From Porticoccaceae bacterium (GTDB lineage Bacteria; Pseudomonadota; Gammaproteobacteria; Pseudomonadales; Porticoccaceae): 56,620 nt of DNA. Location of the stretch: the NCBI GenBank assembly GCA_029252555.1, contig JAQXBF010000028.1, positions 1 to 56,620 of the forward strand. Direction: 5' to 3'. Under the pieces are notes generated by a model. The model ran no database searches and was not told the DNA's origin. It saw nothing but the letters and a program-made list of their open reading frames with translations. The translations under genes were made by a program, and so were the position numbers. Below, in pieces: positions 17,473 through 26,737 of the stretch (position 1 is the stretch's first letter; each line of letters begins with the position of its first letter).

Positions 17473-18969
17473 CTAACTCATGGCTGGCATAGAGAACTGA
17501 GCACCTTCACGCACACCAGCCGAAGGCCAGCGCTGAGTGATGGTTTTGCGCTTGGTATAGAAGCGCACAGCATCCGGGCCATAGGCGTGCAGATCACCAA
17601 ACAGCGAACGCTTCCAACCACCAAAACTGTGATAGGCCACGGGCACTGGCAGCGGGATATTGATGCCCACCATGCCAACCTGAATATGGTCAGAGAAGTA
17701 GCGCGCCGCTTCACCATCGCGGGTAAAGATACAGGTGCCATTGCCGTATTCATGGTTATCAATCAGATCCATGGCCACCTGCATGCTGTCTACTCGAACC
17801 ACTTGCAATACAGGGCCAAAAATTTCAGCATTGTAGCTATCCATCTCCGGAGTTACGCGGTCGATTAATGTGCCGCCCACATAGAAACCATTTTCATAGC
17901 CATCAATACTGGGGTTGCGGCCATCTACCACAATATCAGCGCCTTGCTGTTGCGCACTGTCGATATAGCCAAACACCTTGTGCTGATGCTGTTGCGTAAT
18001 CACCGGTCCAAAGTCATTGTCAGCATCATGGCAGGGGCCAATCTTTAAGCCTTTCATGGCTTCCTGCATTTTGCTGACCAGTGCATCTGCTGCAACATCA
18101 CCAACGGCCACGGCAACTGACAGGGCCATACAGCGCTCACCGGAGGAACCAAAGGCCGCGCCAAGAAGTTGCGCCACAGCATTGTCCATATCGGCATCGG
18201 GCATCACGATCGCATGGTTCTTAGCGCCACCCAGTGCCTGACAGCGTTTGCCATTGGCATTAGCGGTGCTGTAGATATATTCTGCGATAGGCGTGGAGCC
18301 CACAAAGCTCACGGCCTTAATGCGCTCGTCGTTGAGCAATGTGTCCACTGCTTCTTTATCGCCATTGACCACATTCATCACACCATCAGGTAGGCCTGCT
18401 TCTATCAGCAGCTCAGCAATAAACAGGGTGGAGCTGGGGTCGCGCTCGGAGGGCTTAAGAATAAAACAGTTACCGCAGACAATGGCCATAGGGAACATCC
18501 AAAGGGGTACCATCGCGGGGAAGTTAAATGGTGTTATGCCCGCCACCACACCCAGAGGCTGAAACTCACTCCAGGAGTCGATATTGGGGGCAACATTTTT
18601 GCTGTGCTCGCCTTTTAGCAGTTCTGGTGCGCAGCAGGCATATTCGACATTCTCAATGCCGCGCTGTAATTCACCGGCTGCGTCATGGGAGATTTTGCCG
18701 TGCTCTTCGCCAATAAGTGCGCAGATTTTATCGGCATTTTGTTCCAGTAAATCTTTAAATTTAAACATAACTCGAGCGCGTTTAATGGCTGGCGTATTAC
18801 GCCATTCGGGATAAGCTGCCTGGGCCGCTGCAATGGCATTTTCAACGGTTGTTTTAGAGGCCAGAGCCACCCGCTTGCTGATATCACCAGTGGACGGGTT
18901 GTAAACATCCTGAGTGCGTTGGCTCTCTGTTGTTATCTGGCCGTTAATTAAATGTCCTACTACTGTCAT
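17473..18969 (-). CDS. dddC: CoA-acylating (methyl)malonate-semialdehyde dehydrogenase, DddC
   Basis: This 498-residue protein of the MmsA branch of aldehyde dehydrogenases has GVVAGITPFNFPAMVPLWM, FVGSTPIAEYIY, catalytic cysteine in SSGERCMALSV, and the EIFGPVLQV region. MmsA-type enzymes form acyl-CoA from semialdehydes. In DddD-type DMSP catabolism, DddC turns malonate semialdehyde into acetyl-CoA and CO2. The good GAGGA ribosome-binding site sits at the start, 45 bp after dddB. The gene set dddT-dddB-dddC and divergent dddD supports this role over valine degradation, although the enzyme alone could do either. Confidence 0.87.
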   Translation of the reverse strand: MTVVGHLINGQITTESQRTQDVYNPSTGDISKRVALASKTTVENAIAAAQAAYPEWRNTPAIKRARVMFKFKDLLEQNADKICALIGEEHGKISHDAAGELQRGIENVEYACCAPELLKGEHSKNVAPNIDSWSEFQPLGVVAGITPFNFPAMVPLWMFPMAIVCGNCFILKPSERDPSSTLFIAELLIEAGLPDGVMNVVNGDKEAVDTLLNDERIKAVSFVGSTPIAEYIYSTANANGKRCQALGGAKNHAIVMPDADMDNAVAQLLGAAFGSSGERCMALSVAVAVGDVAADALVSKMQEAMKGLKIGPCHDADNDFGPVITQQHQHKVFGYIDSAQQQGADIVVDGRNPSIDGYENGFYVGGTLIDRVTPEMDSYNAEIFGPVLQVVRVDSMQVAMDLIDNHEYGNGTCIFTRDGEAARYFSDHIQVGMVGINIPLPVPVAYHSFGGWKRSLFGDLHAYGPDAVRFYTKRKTITQRWPSAGVREGAQFSMPAMS

Positions 18970-19014
18970 TGTTGTGTCCTCAAAAAATTGTCTTAACTAT
19001 TTAGTGGCTCTGTG

Positions 19015-20172
19015 CTACCAAAGCTTGCGATAGATTTCGATAATCTCATCGGCACTGGGCACCCGTGGATTATTACCCGGTGAGCCAGAGGCTAATGCTT
19101 GCTCTGCCATCACTGGAAGGTTGTTAAAAAATTGGTCGCGTTCAATGCCAAACTGCTCGAGAGTGGGCACCTGTAGTTCTTCATTGATGGCATAGAGTTC
19201 AGCCATTAATTTACTATTGGCGCTCTCGTCACTGTCATCCTCATTGGCTACGCCCATAGCGCGAGCACAGTCTGCATAGCGCTCAGGCGCGGCAGGAATA
19301 CTGTACTCAGTCACCATTGGCAGCAGCATGGCATTAGAGAGCCCATGGGGCACATGATAGAAAGCACCAATTGGCCGCGACATACCGTGCACCAAGGCCA
19401 CAGACGCGTTGGAGAAGGCGACACCGGCTAGAGTGGCACCAAGCATCATTTCTTCCCGCGCTTTTTGGTTACTGCCATCATGGAAAGTTTTGCGCAGATT
19501 GGGCGCCAGTAGTTTCATGGCTGCTATGGCTTGGCTGTCGCTGTACAGGCTAGCCTTTTTGCTGACGTAGGCTTCCATGGCATGCGTCAGGGCATCAATA
19601 CCGGTGTCCGCAGTGGTTCTTGCGGGCAGGCTTAATGTCAGGCTGTAGTCCACCAATGCAGCGGTGGGCATAAAGCCAATACCCACGCAGAGCATTTTTT
19701 CGTCATTGGTTTCATCGGTAATAATTGTCACCTTGGTGCACTCGGAGCCCGTGCCTGCGGTGGTGGGAATCGCAATGATCGGCAGGCCCGGCTCATTCAC
19801 CACGCGGGGGAATTTATAGTCACGCATCACGCCACCGTACTTACCCAAAATAGCAATGGCCTTGGCGCTGTCGATGGGGCTGCCGCCGCCAATCGCGATA
19901 ATGCTGTCGTAGTTCCCATCACGCACTTTGTCCACGCCAGCCTGAATTGAGCTTACCGTCGGCTCTGGCACCGTGTCTTGAAACACATCCGATGAAATAG
20001 AAGCAGCTTCAAGGCTTTCTTGCAGGCTGGCCACATAACCCAGCTCTACCATCATGGCATCAGTGACAATTAAAGGCCTCTGGCAGTTCAGGCTATTCAG
20101 GATGCTGCCAGCCTCGTTACTGGCGCCATCGCCCACTTGCAAAATGCGCGGCAGAATTATTTGTGTCGACAT
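19015..20172 (-). CDS. dddB: Iron-containing alcohol dehydrogenase, DddB
   Basis: This protein of 385 residues is counted from ATG 20172, which has a GGGAG ribosome-binding site; the upstream GTG at 20178 is less likely. It is of the Fe-dependent alcohol dehydrogenase family: the NAD-binding GGGSPIDSAKAIA motif, TTAGTGSECT, and the metal-binding region DALTHAMEAYVS ... VHGMSRPIGAFYHVPHG. In DddD clusters DddB oxidises 3-hydroxypropionate (the product left after DMS release) to malonate semialdehyde. The start lies 2 bp after the dddT stop, so translation is probably coupled. Identity rests on family plus context. Confidence 0.87.
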   Translation of the reverse strand: MSTQIILPRILQVGDGASNEAGSILNSLNCQRPLIVTDAMMVELGYVASLQESLEAASISSDVFQDTVPEPTVSSIQAGVDKVRDGNYDSIIAIGGGSPIDSAKAIAILGKYGGVMRDYKFPRVVNEPGLPIIAIPTTAGTGSECTKVTIITDETNDEKMLCVGIGFMPTAALVDYSLTLSLPARTTADTGIDALTHAMEAYVSKKASLYSDSQAIAAMKLLAPNLRKTFHDGSNQKAREEMMLGATLAGVAFSNASVALVHGMSRPIGAFYHVPHGLSNAMLLPMVTEYSIPAAPERYADCARAMGVANEDDSDESANSKLMAELYAINEELQVPTLEQFGIERDQFFNNLPVMAEQALASGSPGNNPRVPSADEIIEIYRKLW

Positions 20173-20174
20173 AA

Positions 20175-21737
20175 TCACTCCCCAGTTTTAGTCTCTAGTG
20201 TTTGGGCCCCAGGGCTTTGACCCTCGGCATATAGAGATTTACACAGGCCAACAATGGCCAAAATAAGCACGAATGAAAAAGGTAGTGCTGCGGCAATAGA
20301 AGCGGTCTGCAGCGCATTAAGCCCGCCGGCAAACAACAGGACTGCGGCGACGGCACCAATGGCCAAACCCCAGAAAATACGCAGTCGTGCACCCGGATTG
20401 TTGTCACCCATAGCCACTAATGTACAGATAACTAATGTCGCAGAATCTGCGGAGGTGACAAAGTAGGTGATCAACATAAGGGTACAGATACTGGCCATAA
20501 CACCTGTTAGCAATGCACCTAAATCCATGAGCTCAATCGTTTTAAATAATGCGGTGGTGCGATCAGCATTTACTGCTTCAACTATTCCGCCATTGCCAAA
20601 TAATTCGATATACATCGCCGTATTACCAAATAACGTAATCCAGATAATTGTCAGTATTGTCGGTGCACCGATCACCCCCACAAGAAATTCTCTGATAGTA
20701 CGACCGCGGGAAATACGAGCGATAAAAATACCGGTAAAGGGAGACCAGGCCAGCCACCAGCCCCAGTAAAAAATAGTCCAGTCTCTCTGCCATTGGCTGT
20801 GTTCTTGGGGTGCAAGCCAGACGCCAAGCGCCGGAGCATTGGCCAGATAGTCCAGCAGATTGTCAGCCAAAGAACTGACCAAATAGGCTGTTGGCCCAAA
20901 GATAAAAAACAGGGCCAGAATTAGCATGGTCAGCTGCATATTTAATTCGCTGAGAATACGGATACCACGATTTACACCAGTTAAAACAGAGAAAGTCGCG
21001 ACCACAGTAATAATCATGATCAAGATAATCTGCGTGGAGACGCTGATATTGAAGCCCAATAAATAGCTAATACCTGCGTTCAGTTGCTGGGCACCCAGCC
21101 CCAGAGAAGTGGCAATACCAAAAACCGTGCCCAGTACCGCCAACAGGTCGGCGATATGACCTATCGGGCCATTAATGCGATCACCAAAAATAGGGTAGAG
21201 CGCCGAGCGAATTGATAGGGGTAGCCCTTTGCGATAGGTAAAATAGGCAAAGCACATCCCGAGCAGGGCATAGAGCGCCCACCCGTGCACGCCCCAGTGA
21301 AAGATTGTGATACGCATGGCGGCTTGCGCAGCTTCCGAGCCCATGGCTTGGGCATCAGTAATAAATGGGTTGCTCTGCAAATAATAGGCGGGTTCAGCAA
21401 TGCTCCAGAACAGAATACCAATGCCAATACCGGCACCGAACAACATAGAGAACCAGGCAAAGTAACTAAATTCTGGCTTATCCGAATCTTTACCCAGTCG
21501 AATAGCACCGTATTTGCTAAACACCAAACCTATGGCCAGCAACAAAAACAGATTCATCAGACTGATGTAGTACCAGCTAAATTCGGCGTCAATAAAATCT
21601 CGCGCTGAGCTGTATAGAGCACCAGTCGCAATTGGATTAATCAGGGTAAACAAAACAAAGGCTGTAACTAAAACAGCAGAACCTATAGCCATCACAGGGT
21701 GAGAGTCTGGCAAAAGTCCAGAGTTTGTTGTGGGCAT
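20175..21737 (-). CDS. dddT: BCCT-family transporter, DddT
   Basis: This protein of 520 residues is counted from ATG 21737; the longer frame to 21830 adds 31 residues with no family match. It belongs to the betaine/carnitine/choline transporter family, with about twelve membrane spans. The signature segments FHWGVHGWALYALLGMCFAY and YWGWWLAWSPFTGIFIARISRGRTIREF supply the aromatic substrate box. BCCT carriers import quaternary ammonium or tertiary sulfonium osmolytes. Beside dddD and dddB this is the DddT-type DMSP uptake system. Glycine betaine could be a second substrate, which would suit the nearby sarcosine oxidase operon. Confidence 0.9.
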   Translation of the reverse strand: MPTTNSGLLPDSHPVMAIGSAVLVTAFVLFTLINPIATGALYSSARDFIDAEFSWYYISLMNLFLLLAIGLVFSKYGAIRLGKDSDKPEFSYFAWFSMLFGAGIGIGILFWSIAEPAYYLQSNPFITDAQAMGSEAAQAAMRITIFHWGVHGWALYALLGMCFAYFTYRKGLPLSIRSALYPIFGDRINGPIGHIADLLAVLGTVFGIATSLGLGAQQLNAGISYLLGFNISVSTQIILIMIITVVATFSVLTGVNRGIRILSELNMQLTMLILALFFIFGPTAYLVSSLADNLLDYLANAPALGVWLAPQEHSQWQRDWTIFYWGWWLAWSPFTGIFIARISRGRTIREFLVGVIGAPTILTIIWITLFGNTAMYIELFGNGGIVEAVNADRTTALFKTIELMDLGALLTGVMASICTLMLITYFVTSADSATLVICTLVAMGDNNPGARLRIFWGLAIGAVAAVLLFAGGLNALQTASIAAALPFSFVLILAIVGLCKSLYAEGQSPGAQTLETKTGE

Positions 21738-22113
21738 AGGTGCAATTCTCCGTTTATTTTGGTTTTGAATAATATTATCTAAAACGATACAAAACATATT
21801 GTTATTCATATAAAACCCTAGTGCAACCAATAATTATTTAGCTGTTCTTGCCACTCACAGCCCACCGCCATTAATAAAACCATGCCTGGCCATAAATCCA
21901 GTGATGGCAGCGCCTGGAGCCAAGTTAAATAATCTATAGCAATAAAAAAAACCATACCTTAGGGGCATTATTTGTTGCTGGTCTGGGCCCCAATTGGTTT
22001 CTATGATCGAGGCATAACGCAGGGGTCAGACGCTGCTAAAAACATAGTGTAAAAAGCTATATCAATTATAAAAAAAGCAGGTCGCAGACCGCAGATATAT
22101 CAGGGTAAAAGAA
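21738..22113. promoter_or_regulatory. Divergent control region between dddT and dddD
   Basis: This 376-bp non-coding stretch must hold promoters for both dddD (plus) and dddTBC-iclR (minus). Only a weak AGGG ribosome-binding site before dddD and AT-rich stretches are obvious. A GGGGC...GCCCC inverted repeat lies near 21961-21990, and small AT palindromes (AATAATATTAT) lie near 21767. These are candidate operator sites for the local LysR or IclR proteins, but none can be assigned from sequence. Confidence 0.5.
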
Positions 22114-24750
22114 ATGGAAAAACAGGCTCAGCTACCCCTTGAAGGGGTTCGAGTTGTCGACTTCGGTCAGCAGATTGCTGGCCCAGCCGTGGCTATGGTA
22201 ATGGCAGATTTAGGTGCCACCGTAGTGCATATTGACCCACCCTCTGGGCCCCAGTGGAAGCATCAGGCTAATGCTATTTTAAATCGCAATAAAAGCAGCC
22301 TATCACTGGATCTAAAAACCCGGGAGGGTTTCGATCAGGCTATGGAGCTTATTGACCATGCGGATGTGGTGATTGAATCATTTCGTCCAGGGGTAATGCA
22401 GCGTCTGGGTATCGACTTTGCCAATCTGCGCGAACGGCGCCCTGAGTTGATCACATTATCGGTGCCAGGCTTCGCTAGCAATGATCAACTGCGCAGCCAA
22501 TGGAAAGCTACTGAAGCCGTGGTTGCAGCAACCGCTGGTGCATTTACTGATATGGGCTTTAATCGAGTTCTTATGGGCTTGAACCCCTGCTTCTCACCAC
22601 TGCCTCTGGCCTCGTCTTACACCATTACCTTGGCCGCTAGTTCAGTGGTATTGGCACTGCTGGGGCGGGAGAAATCGGGCTGCGGTGACAGTATAGAAGT
22701 ACCAGTGATTGCCGCAATGATGGAAGGCCTGTCTTATAACTCCTATCAGGTGGCCGATCTGCCTGAGCGCTATAAGACCATGCGCGAGTTAGAGATTGAT
22801 CGCCGTCGCGCTAATAATATTGATTTTGACCTTAGCTACGAAGAGCTTCAGGAATATTTAGACCCGTTTTATCGCACTTATGAATGTGCCGATGGCCGCA
22901 TGTTTTACATCGTCTGCCCCTCTCACCGCAATCATGCCCGCCGCTGTTTAGAAGTGCTGGGTCTATATGAGGAGGTGATGGCCGAGGGCATGCCAGAAGT
23001 GACGAATCTCCATCTGCCAGTGAGTGAGTGGGAGGGCGAGAGCTCTCTGGGTGTCTACCCGTTGCCAAAGCGTTGGGCAGATATTATCTCGGCGAAAATA
23101 AAACTGGTGATGCTGACCAAGACATCTTCTGAATGGGGTTTGATTTTTGGTGAAAGTCAGATTCCCGGTGCCCCCCATAGAACCACCAAAGAGTGGGTCA
23201 ACAGCAAACACTGCAATGAGGCTGGACTGATCGTTGAGGTAAATGACCCAGAGTACGGTTTAATGAAACAGCCTGGTCCGGTGGCCTGGTTAGAAGAGTC
23301 TGCCCATAGGATGCTAGCCCCGTCTGCGCGCAGGTTTGTCTCTTTTGATCAGGCCCTGACCGAGCTGGCTTCTGTATCGAGACCAGCTATTAATGCCCTG
23401 CAAGAGCAGGCACCCGCACAACAAAAAGCCCAGGTAAAGCAACGAGCGGCCTGGCTTGATGGCCTGCGTGTATTGGATTTAACCAATGTGATCGCCGGGC
23501 CCCATTCCACCGCATTTCTCGGGCGCTTTGGTGCCGAAGTGATCAAGGTAGAGCCGGTGGTGCCAATGTATGACCCACTGATTGGAACATTATTTGCTTT
23601 TCAGGCAGATATGGGTAAAAGCAGCGCACTGATTGATATTAATACGGGAGAGGGGCGAGACGCCTTTAATCGCCTTGTGCGCTATGTTGATATAGTCGTG
23701 ATCAATGCACCAGAGCGGCAGATGAAACCATTGGGGCTAGATCACGAAACTCTGCAAGCGATTAATCCCGGTGTGTTGTTCTGCCGTCTTGACTGTCTGG
23801 GTGGGCCAATGCCTGCGCAGAAAACTAACTATATTGGCTACGACGATATTATTCAGGCCAATAGCGGCATTATGAGTCGCTTTGGTGGTGCCGCTACGCC
23901 AGAAGAGCATGCCCATCTGGGTACTCTGGACGTTAACTGCGGGTTTGCTGGCGGTCTGTCAATGGCCGTGGCCCTATATCACAAGGCTAAAACCGGATCA
24001 GTTAGCCGCGCGCGCACCTCTCTGTCGGCGGTAACTAATTTAGCGCAATTACCATTTTGCTTTGACTATGCAGGCTTAAAAAACTTTAACGAGCCCTCGG
24101 GTCGGCAGGCTATGGGTAACCATGAGCTATCGCACTTTTATCAGACCGGCGACGATTGGATTTTCCTCGATGCAGAGCAATCTGATCTGTCTGCTCTGGA
24201 AGATATTCAGGGGCTGCAAGGGATATCCACCACTGCAGATATTCAGGTATTTTTAACCGTGGCATTCCAGCAGGCATCGTCAGAAAAGTGGATGGAGCGA
24301 TTAATAGCCGCAGACATGGCAGCGGCTCAGCCTGTCTCTATCGAGACCTTGCGCCAGCAATACAGTCGCGTGGCCGATGGTACTGTGGGCCTCGAGCGCG
24401 GTAGCTTTGCGTTTTCTATCTACCCGGATCACCCTAGCGGGCATGAGTTAACACAGATCGACCATTATGCGATTCGCCCAACTCATGGGCGTATTGATGC
24501 GGTTAGCCCAACCGAAGCCCATGGCCACTCCACCCGCAAGATTCTAGCTGCCCTGAGCTATAGCGACGTGCAAATTGATTCAATGTTGGAGCGGGGTATA
24601 GCGGGCTTGGCTTGGGGTAAAACCTATCTGCCCGCAGATTCATTGGGCCAGCCCATGCCAGAGTTAGATGGACTTTTCAGCGCAGTGAATACAGAGGGTG
24701 TAAGTTGGGTCGATACCGAGCCGACCGATGGAGATATCTTCATTACATAG
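22114..24750 (+). CDS. dddD: DMSP CoA-transferase/lyase DddD
   Basis: This 878-residue protein is made of two class III (CaiB-type) CoA-transferase domains: residues about 1-420 (LPLEGVRVVDFGQQIAGPAVAMVMADLG) and about 446-860 (LDGLRVLDLTNVIAGPHSTAFLGRFG), joined by a Gln/Ala linker. DddD transfers CoA to DMSP and releases dimethyl sulfide, leaving 3-hydroxypropionyl-CoA. Asp606 in HLGTLDVNCG is the expected catalytic Asp of the second domain, close to Asp602 reported for Marinomonas DddD. The tandem domain form, length, and neighbours dddT, dddB and dddC together make the call strong; carnitine CoA-transferase is normally a single domain. Its last 87 bp overlap the convergent DksA-like gene. 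Confidence 0.92.
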   Translation: MEKQAQLPLEGVRVVDFGQQIAGPAVAMVMADLGATVVHIDPPSGPQWKHQANAILNRNKSSLSLDLKTREGFDQAMELIDHADVVIESFRPGVMQRLGIDFANLRERRPELITLSVPGFASNDQLRSQWKATEAVVAATAGAFTDMGFNRVLMGLNPCFSPLPLASSYTITLAASSVVLALLGREKSGCGDSIEVPVIAAMMEGLSYNSYQVADLPERYKTMRELEIDRRRANNIDFDLSYEELQEYLDPFYRTYECADGRMFYIVCPSHRNHARRCLEVLGLYEEVMAEGMPEVTNLHLPVSEWEGESSLGVYPLPKRWADIISAKIKLVMLTKTSSEWGLIFGESQIPGAPHRTTKEWVNSKHCNEAGLIVEVNDPEYGLMKQPGPVAWLEESAHRMLAPSARRFVSFDQALTELASVSRPAINALQEQAPAQQKAQVKQRAAWLDGLRVLDLTNVIAGPHSTAFLGRFGAEVIKVEPVVPMYDPLIGTLFAFQADMGKSSALIDINTGEGRDAFNRLVRYVDIVVINAPERQMKPLGLDHETLQAINPGVLFCRLDCLGGPMPAQKTNYIGYDDIIQANSGIMSRFGGAATPEEHAHLGTLDVNCGFAGGLSMAVALYHKAKTGSVSRARTSLSAVTNLAQLPFCFDYAGLKNFNEPSGRQAMGNHELSHFYQTGDDWIFLDAEQSDLSALEDIQGLQGISTTADIQVFLTVAFQQASSEKWMERLIAADMAAAQPVSIETLRQQYSRVADGTVGLERGSFAFSIYPDHPSGHELTQIDHYAIRPTHGRIDAVSPTEAHGHSTRKILAALSYSDVQIDSMLERGIAGLAWGKTYLPADSLGQPMPELDGLFSAVNTEGVSWVDTEPTDGDIFIT

Positions 24751-25008
24751 GCTGCAATAACCATAGTCGCCAGAATTAATACGGGCCAACGCCCCTGAGA
24801 TTCTGACTAATTGCTGCTGGCGGCGGCGGGAGGCTTCCTGGGCCATCTGTGCCCCTTGCATCGCATCTATTCTGGATAGCCTGCCCACCATAGATTGGTC
24901 CAGTTCCACTGGCTTGCAAGCCTCAGCCGACATCGCCTCCAAGTCTCGAAGTTCTATTCTTAACGCCAGCAGGCGCTGGCGAAACCCCTCTTGCTCCGAC
25001 CTGTTCAT
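24664..25008 (-). CDS. DksA/TraR-family zinc-finger protein
   Basis: This 114-residue protein has a helical N-terminal part and a four-cysteine zinc finger (Cys85, Cys88, Cys106, Cys109) in GYCSLCNEDISIGRLGIDPTYTLCIHC. It belongs to the short TraR/YbiI-type DksA relatives, which can bind the RNA polymerase secondary channel. It lacks an obvious DxxDxA acidic pair at the coiled-coil tip, so DksA activity is uncertain. The ATG overlaps the stop of the LysR gene (TAATG), so translation is coupled, and its 3' end runs 87 bp into the antisense end of dddD. Confidence 0.85.
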   Translation of the reverse strand: MNRSEQEGFRQRLLALRIELRDLEAMSAEACKPVELDQSMVGRLSRIDAMQGAQMAQEASRRRQQQLVRISGALARINSGDYGYCSLCNEDISIGRLGIDPTYTLCIHCAEKSI

Positions 25009-25985
25009 TAGATTGGGGGCATTTCGGTTATGGCGCAGGCCTGTTGTTCAAGCCAGGGAGCAATATCAATTAATTGGGGCACTATTTCATCGCTGTAGAT
25101 AGAGCGGCAGATACCGGCGATTTGCTCTGGCAAGCTGGCGAGTTCATTTTGGCGGCACAGCATAGTGAGATGGCGAGCATTGGAACCATTGGCTAACTGC
25201 AGCACGCGGCAACCGTTGAGTAATTCAGGATAGCGCACCAGACAGAGCCCAGTGGTGATAGCCCAGCCCTGGCCAGATTGCACAAAGCGCAATAATGTCT
25301 GAGTACTATCCAATTCATAGGTAGTCTGTAATTGAATATTCAGGCGTCGCGCAATCAAATCTGTAAGAGCACCGAGCCGCGACTGTCTGGTGTAGCGGAT
25401 AAAAGGGATATTATCTGCTAACCAAGAGGGACTTGCCGACCCCGCCTCGGTATATTTTTCCGGCACAATCATCACAAAGGGATCACGCAGAAGAGGGTAG
25501 CGTTGCAGTTCAGGATGTTCATCAATCGGGTCACTGGTGATCAATATATCCAGGTCGCGATTTAGCAAATCTTGGGACAGAGACGACCCCAGTCCGGTGC
25601 GCAGGGTTAGCCTGGAAACAAAGGGATTAAGCTGCTGCATAAGCTGCAAACCGGCCACATCACAGAATGAATCGACCATGCCCACCTTTAAGGGTAGCAA
25701 GCCACCTTTCGCTGTCAAACGCACATCGGCCAGCATACGCTGAGTATCATTAACAATTTGTTGGGCGTAATCTTTCAGTACCTGGCCGCTGGGGGTCAGC
25801 TTGATAGGGCGAGAGCGAGTGACAACCAGCTGGGTTTCAGTTTGAAGTTCCAGCTGCTTAATCGTTTGTGACACAGCAGACTGGGTAATGCCCAACCGCT
25901 CTGCGGCCTGAGTTAAGGTCTCGGATTCCGTGACTGCGGCAAAAATGCGCAGGGCACCGATTTCTATATTCTTATTATTTTTCAT
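25008..25985 (-). CDS. LysR-family regulator of the DMSP/sarcosine region
   Basis: This 325-residue LysR-type protein has a winged helix in residues 8-67 (ALRIFAAVTESETLTQAAERLGITQSAVSQTIKQLE) and an effector domain from about 95. LysR regulators (DddR) activate dddD in Marinomonas, so this is the best candidate for the DMSP regulator, although it is separated from dddD by the coupled DksA-like gene. It also lies only 48 bp downstream of soxG on the same strand and could be read through from the sarcosine oxidase operon. Which promoter it controls is open. Confidence 0.86.
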   Translation of the reverse strand: MKNNKNIEIGALRIFAAVTESETLTQAAERLGITQSAVSQTIKQLELQTETQLVVTRSRPIKLTPSGQVLKDYAQQIVNDTQRMLADVRLTAKGGLLPLKVGMVDSFCDVAGLQLMQQLNPFVSRLTLRTGLGSSLSQDLLNRDLDILITSDPIDEHPELQRYPLLRDPFVMIVPEKYTEAGSASPSWLADNIPFIRYTRQSRLGALTDLIARRLNIQLQTTYELDSTQTLLRFVQSGQGWAITTGLCLVRYPELLNGCRVLQLANGSNARHLTMLCRQNELASLPEQIAGICRSIYSDEIVPQLIDIAPWLEQQACAITEMPPI

Positions 25986-26033
25986 GGCTCGCCACTCATG
26001 TTACGCAGTATAGGCCAAGCCGTTATGGGGGCG

Positions 26034-26735
26034 TTACCTATCTGCGGCAAGAGTTCTCAGTGCTGCGACACCAATGGCAACGCCCTGATACTCCTCCATC
26101 GCATCCAAAAGGCAGTCCCAGAGGAATTCTGTAGAGGTGATATCACTAAAAATATAGAAACAGGGTGTGCTAGCTAAATCATGGCGCACAATCACGGCAT
26201 TGATTTTGGCCAACGAGGTCTGAGCCACCTGACCCTCGGCAAACTTATGGGTGCGCAAATCTACACCACAGACTTTGGAGAACATCTCTGCCGCTGCCCC
26301 ACCAGTGATTGCTAACCAACTATGGCTGTCGGCCCGGGGCAGAGAATAGGTCTGGGAAGCCTCAGGCTGTTTGTTGAGATGGTCGACAGTAGAACCTGTA
26401 GCCATTAAATCAGAGACAACTAAAAGTTCTTGGTGAGATAATTTAGCAACCATTGTGCCGTCTGTTTGCAGCACCGCAGTATTGGGCTGATCTGGCAGCT
26501 TGACCCCCTGACTAGCGACCCAAGCCAGCGCACCGGCACCTTTAAAACCAGTGCGCGGCAACGTCGATAAATCAGCGATGCCCAGATTAGCGGCGAGCAG
26601 TGCTTCCATAGAGGGCTCGGCATAATGGCTGACTAATATGGCTTTGCCAGTCTGTTCAAACTGTGCCTGCAGTCCAGTATGACGGCGATAAATGGGGCTG
26701 CGACGCAGTGCCTGAGTTGGAGATGGTTCAGTCAT
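26034..26735 (-). CDS. soxG: Sarcosine oxidase gamma subunit
   Basis: This 233-residue protein matches SoxG, the smallest GcvT-fold-like subunit of heterotetrameric sarcosine oxidase. Segments such as ILVSHYAEPSMEALLAANLGIADLSTLPRTGFKG, the late LTGGAAAEMFSKVCGVDL-type region and the C-terminal TEFLWDCLLDAMEEY fit the family. It is the last gene of purU-soxB-soxD-soxA-soxG. A GGAG ribosome-binding site overlaps the soxA end, and only 2 bp separate the genes. The enzyme oxidatively demethylates sarcosine to glycine, giving methylene-THF and H2O2. Confidence 0.87.
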   Translation of the reverse strand: MTEPSPTQALRRSPIYRRHTGLQAQFEQTGKAILVSHYAEPSMEALLAANLGIADLSTLPRTGFKGAGALAWVASQGVKLPDQPNTAVLQTDGTMVAKLSHQELLVVSDLMATGSTVDHLNKQPEASQTYSLPRADSHSWLAITGGAAAEMFSKVCGVDLRTHKFAEGQVAQTSLAKINAVIVRHDLASTPCFYIFSDITSTEFLWDCLLDAMEEYQGVAIGVAALRTLAADR

Positions 26736-26737
26736 GA

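Noticed and set aside
17473-18969. Valine-degradation MmsA operon
   Set aside because: No mmsB or acyl-CoA dehydrogenase is adjacent; the neighbours are dddB, dddT and dddD, so a DMSP role is favoured.
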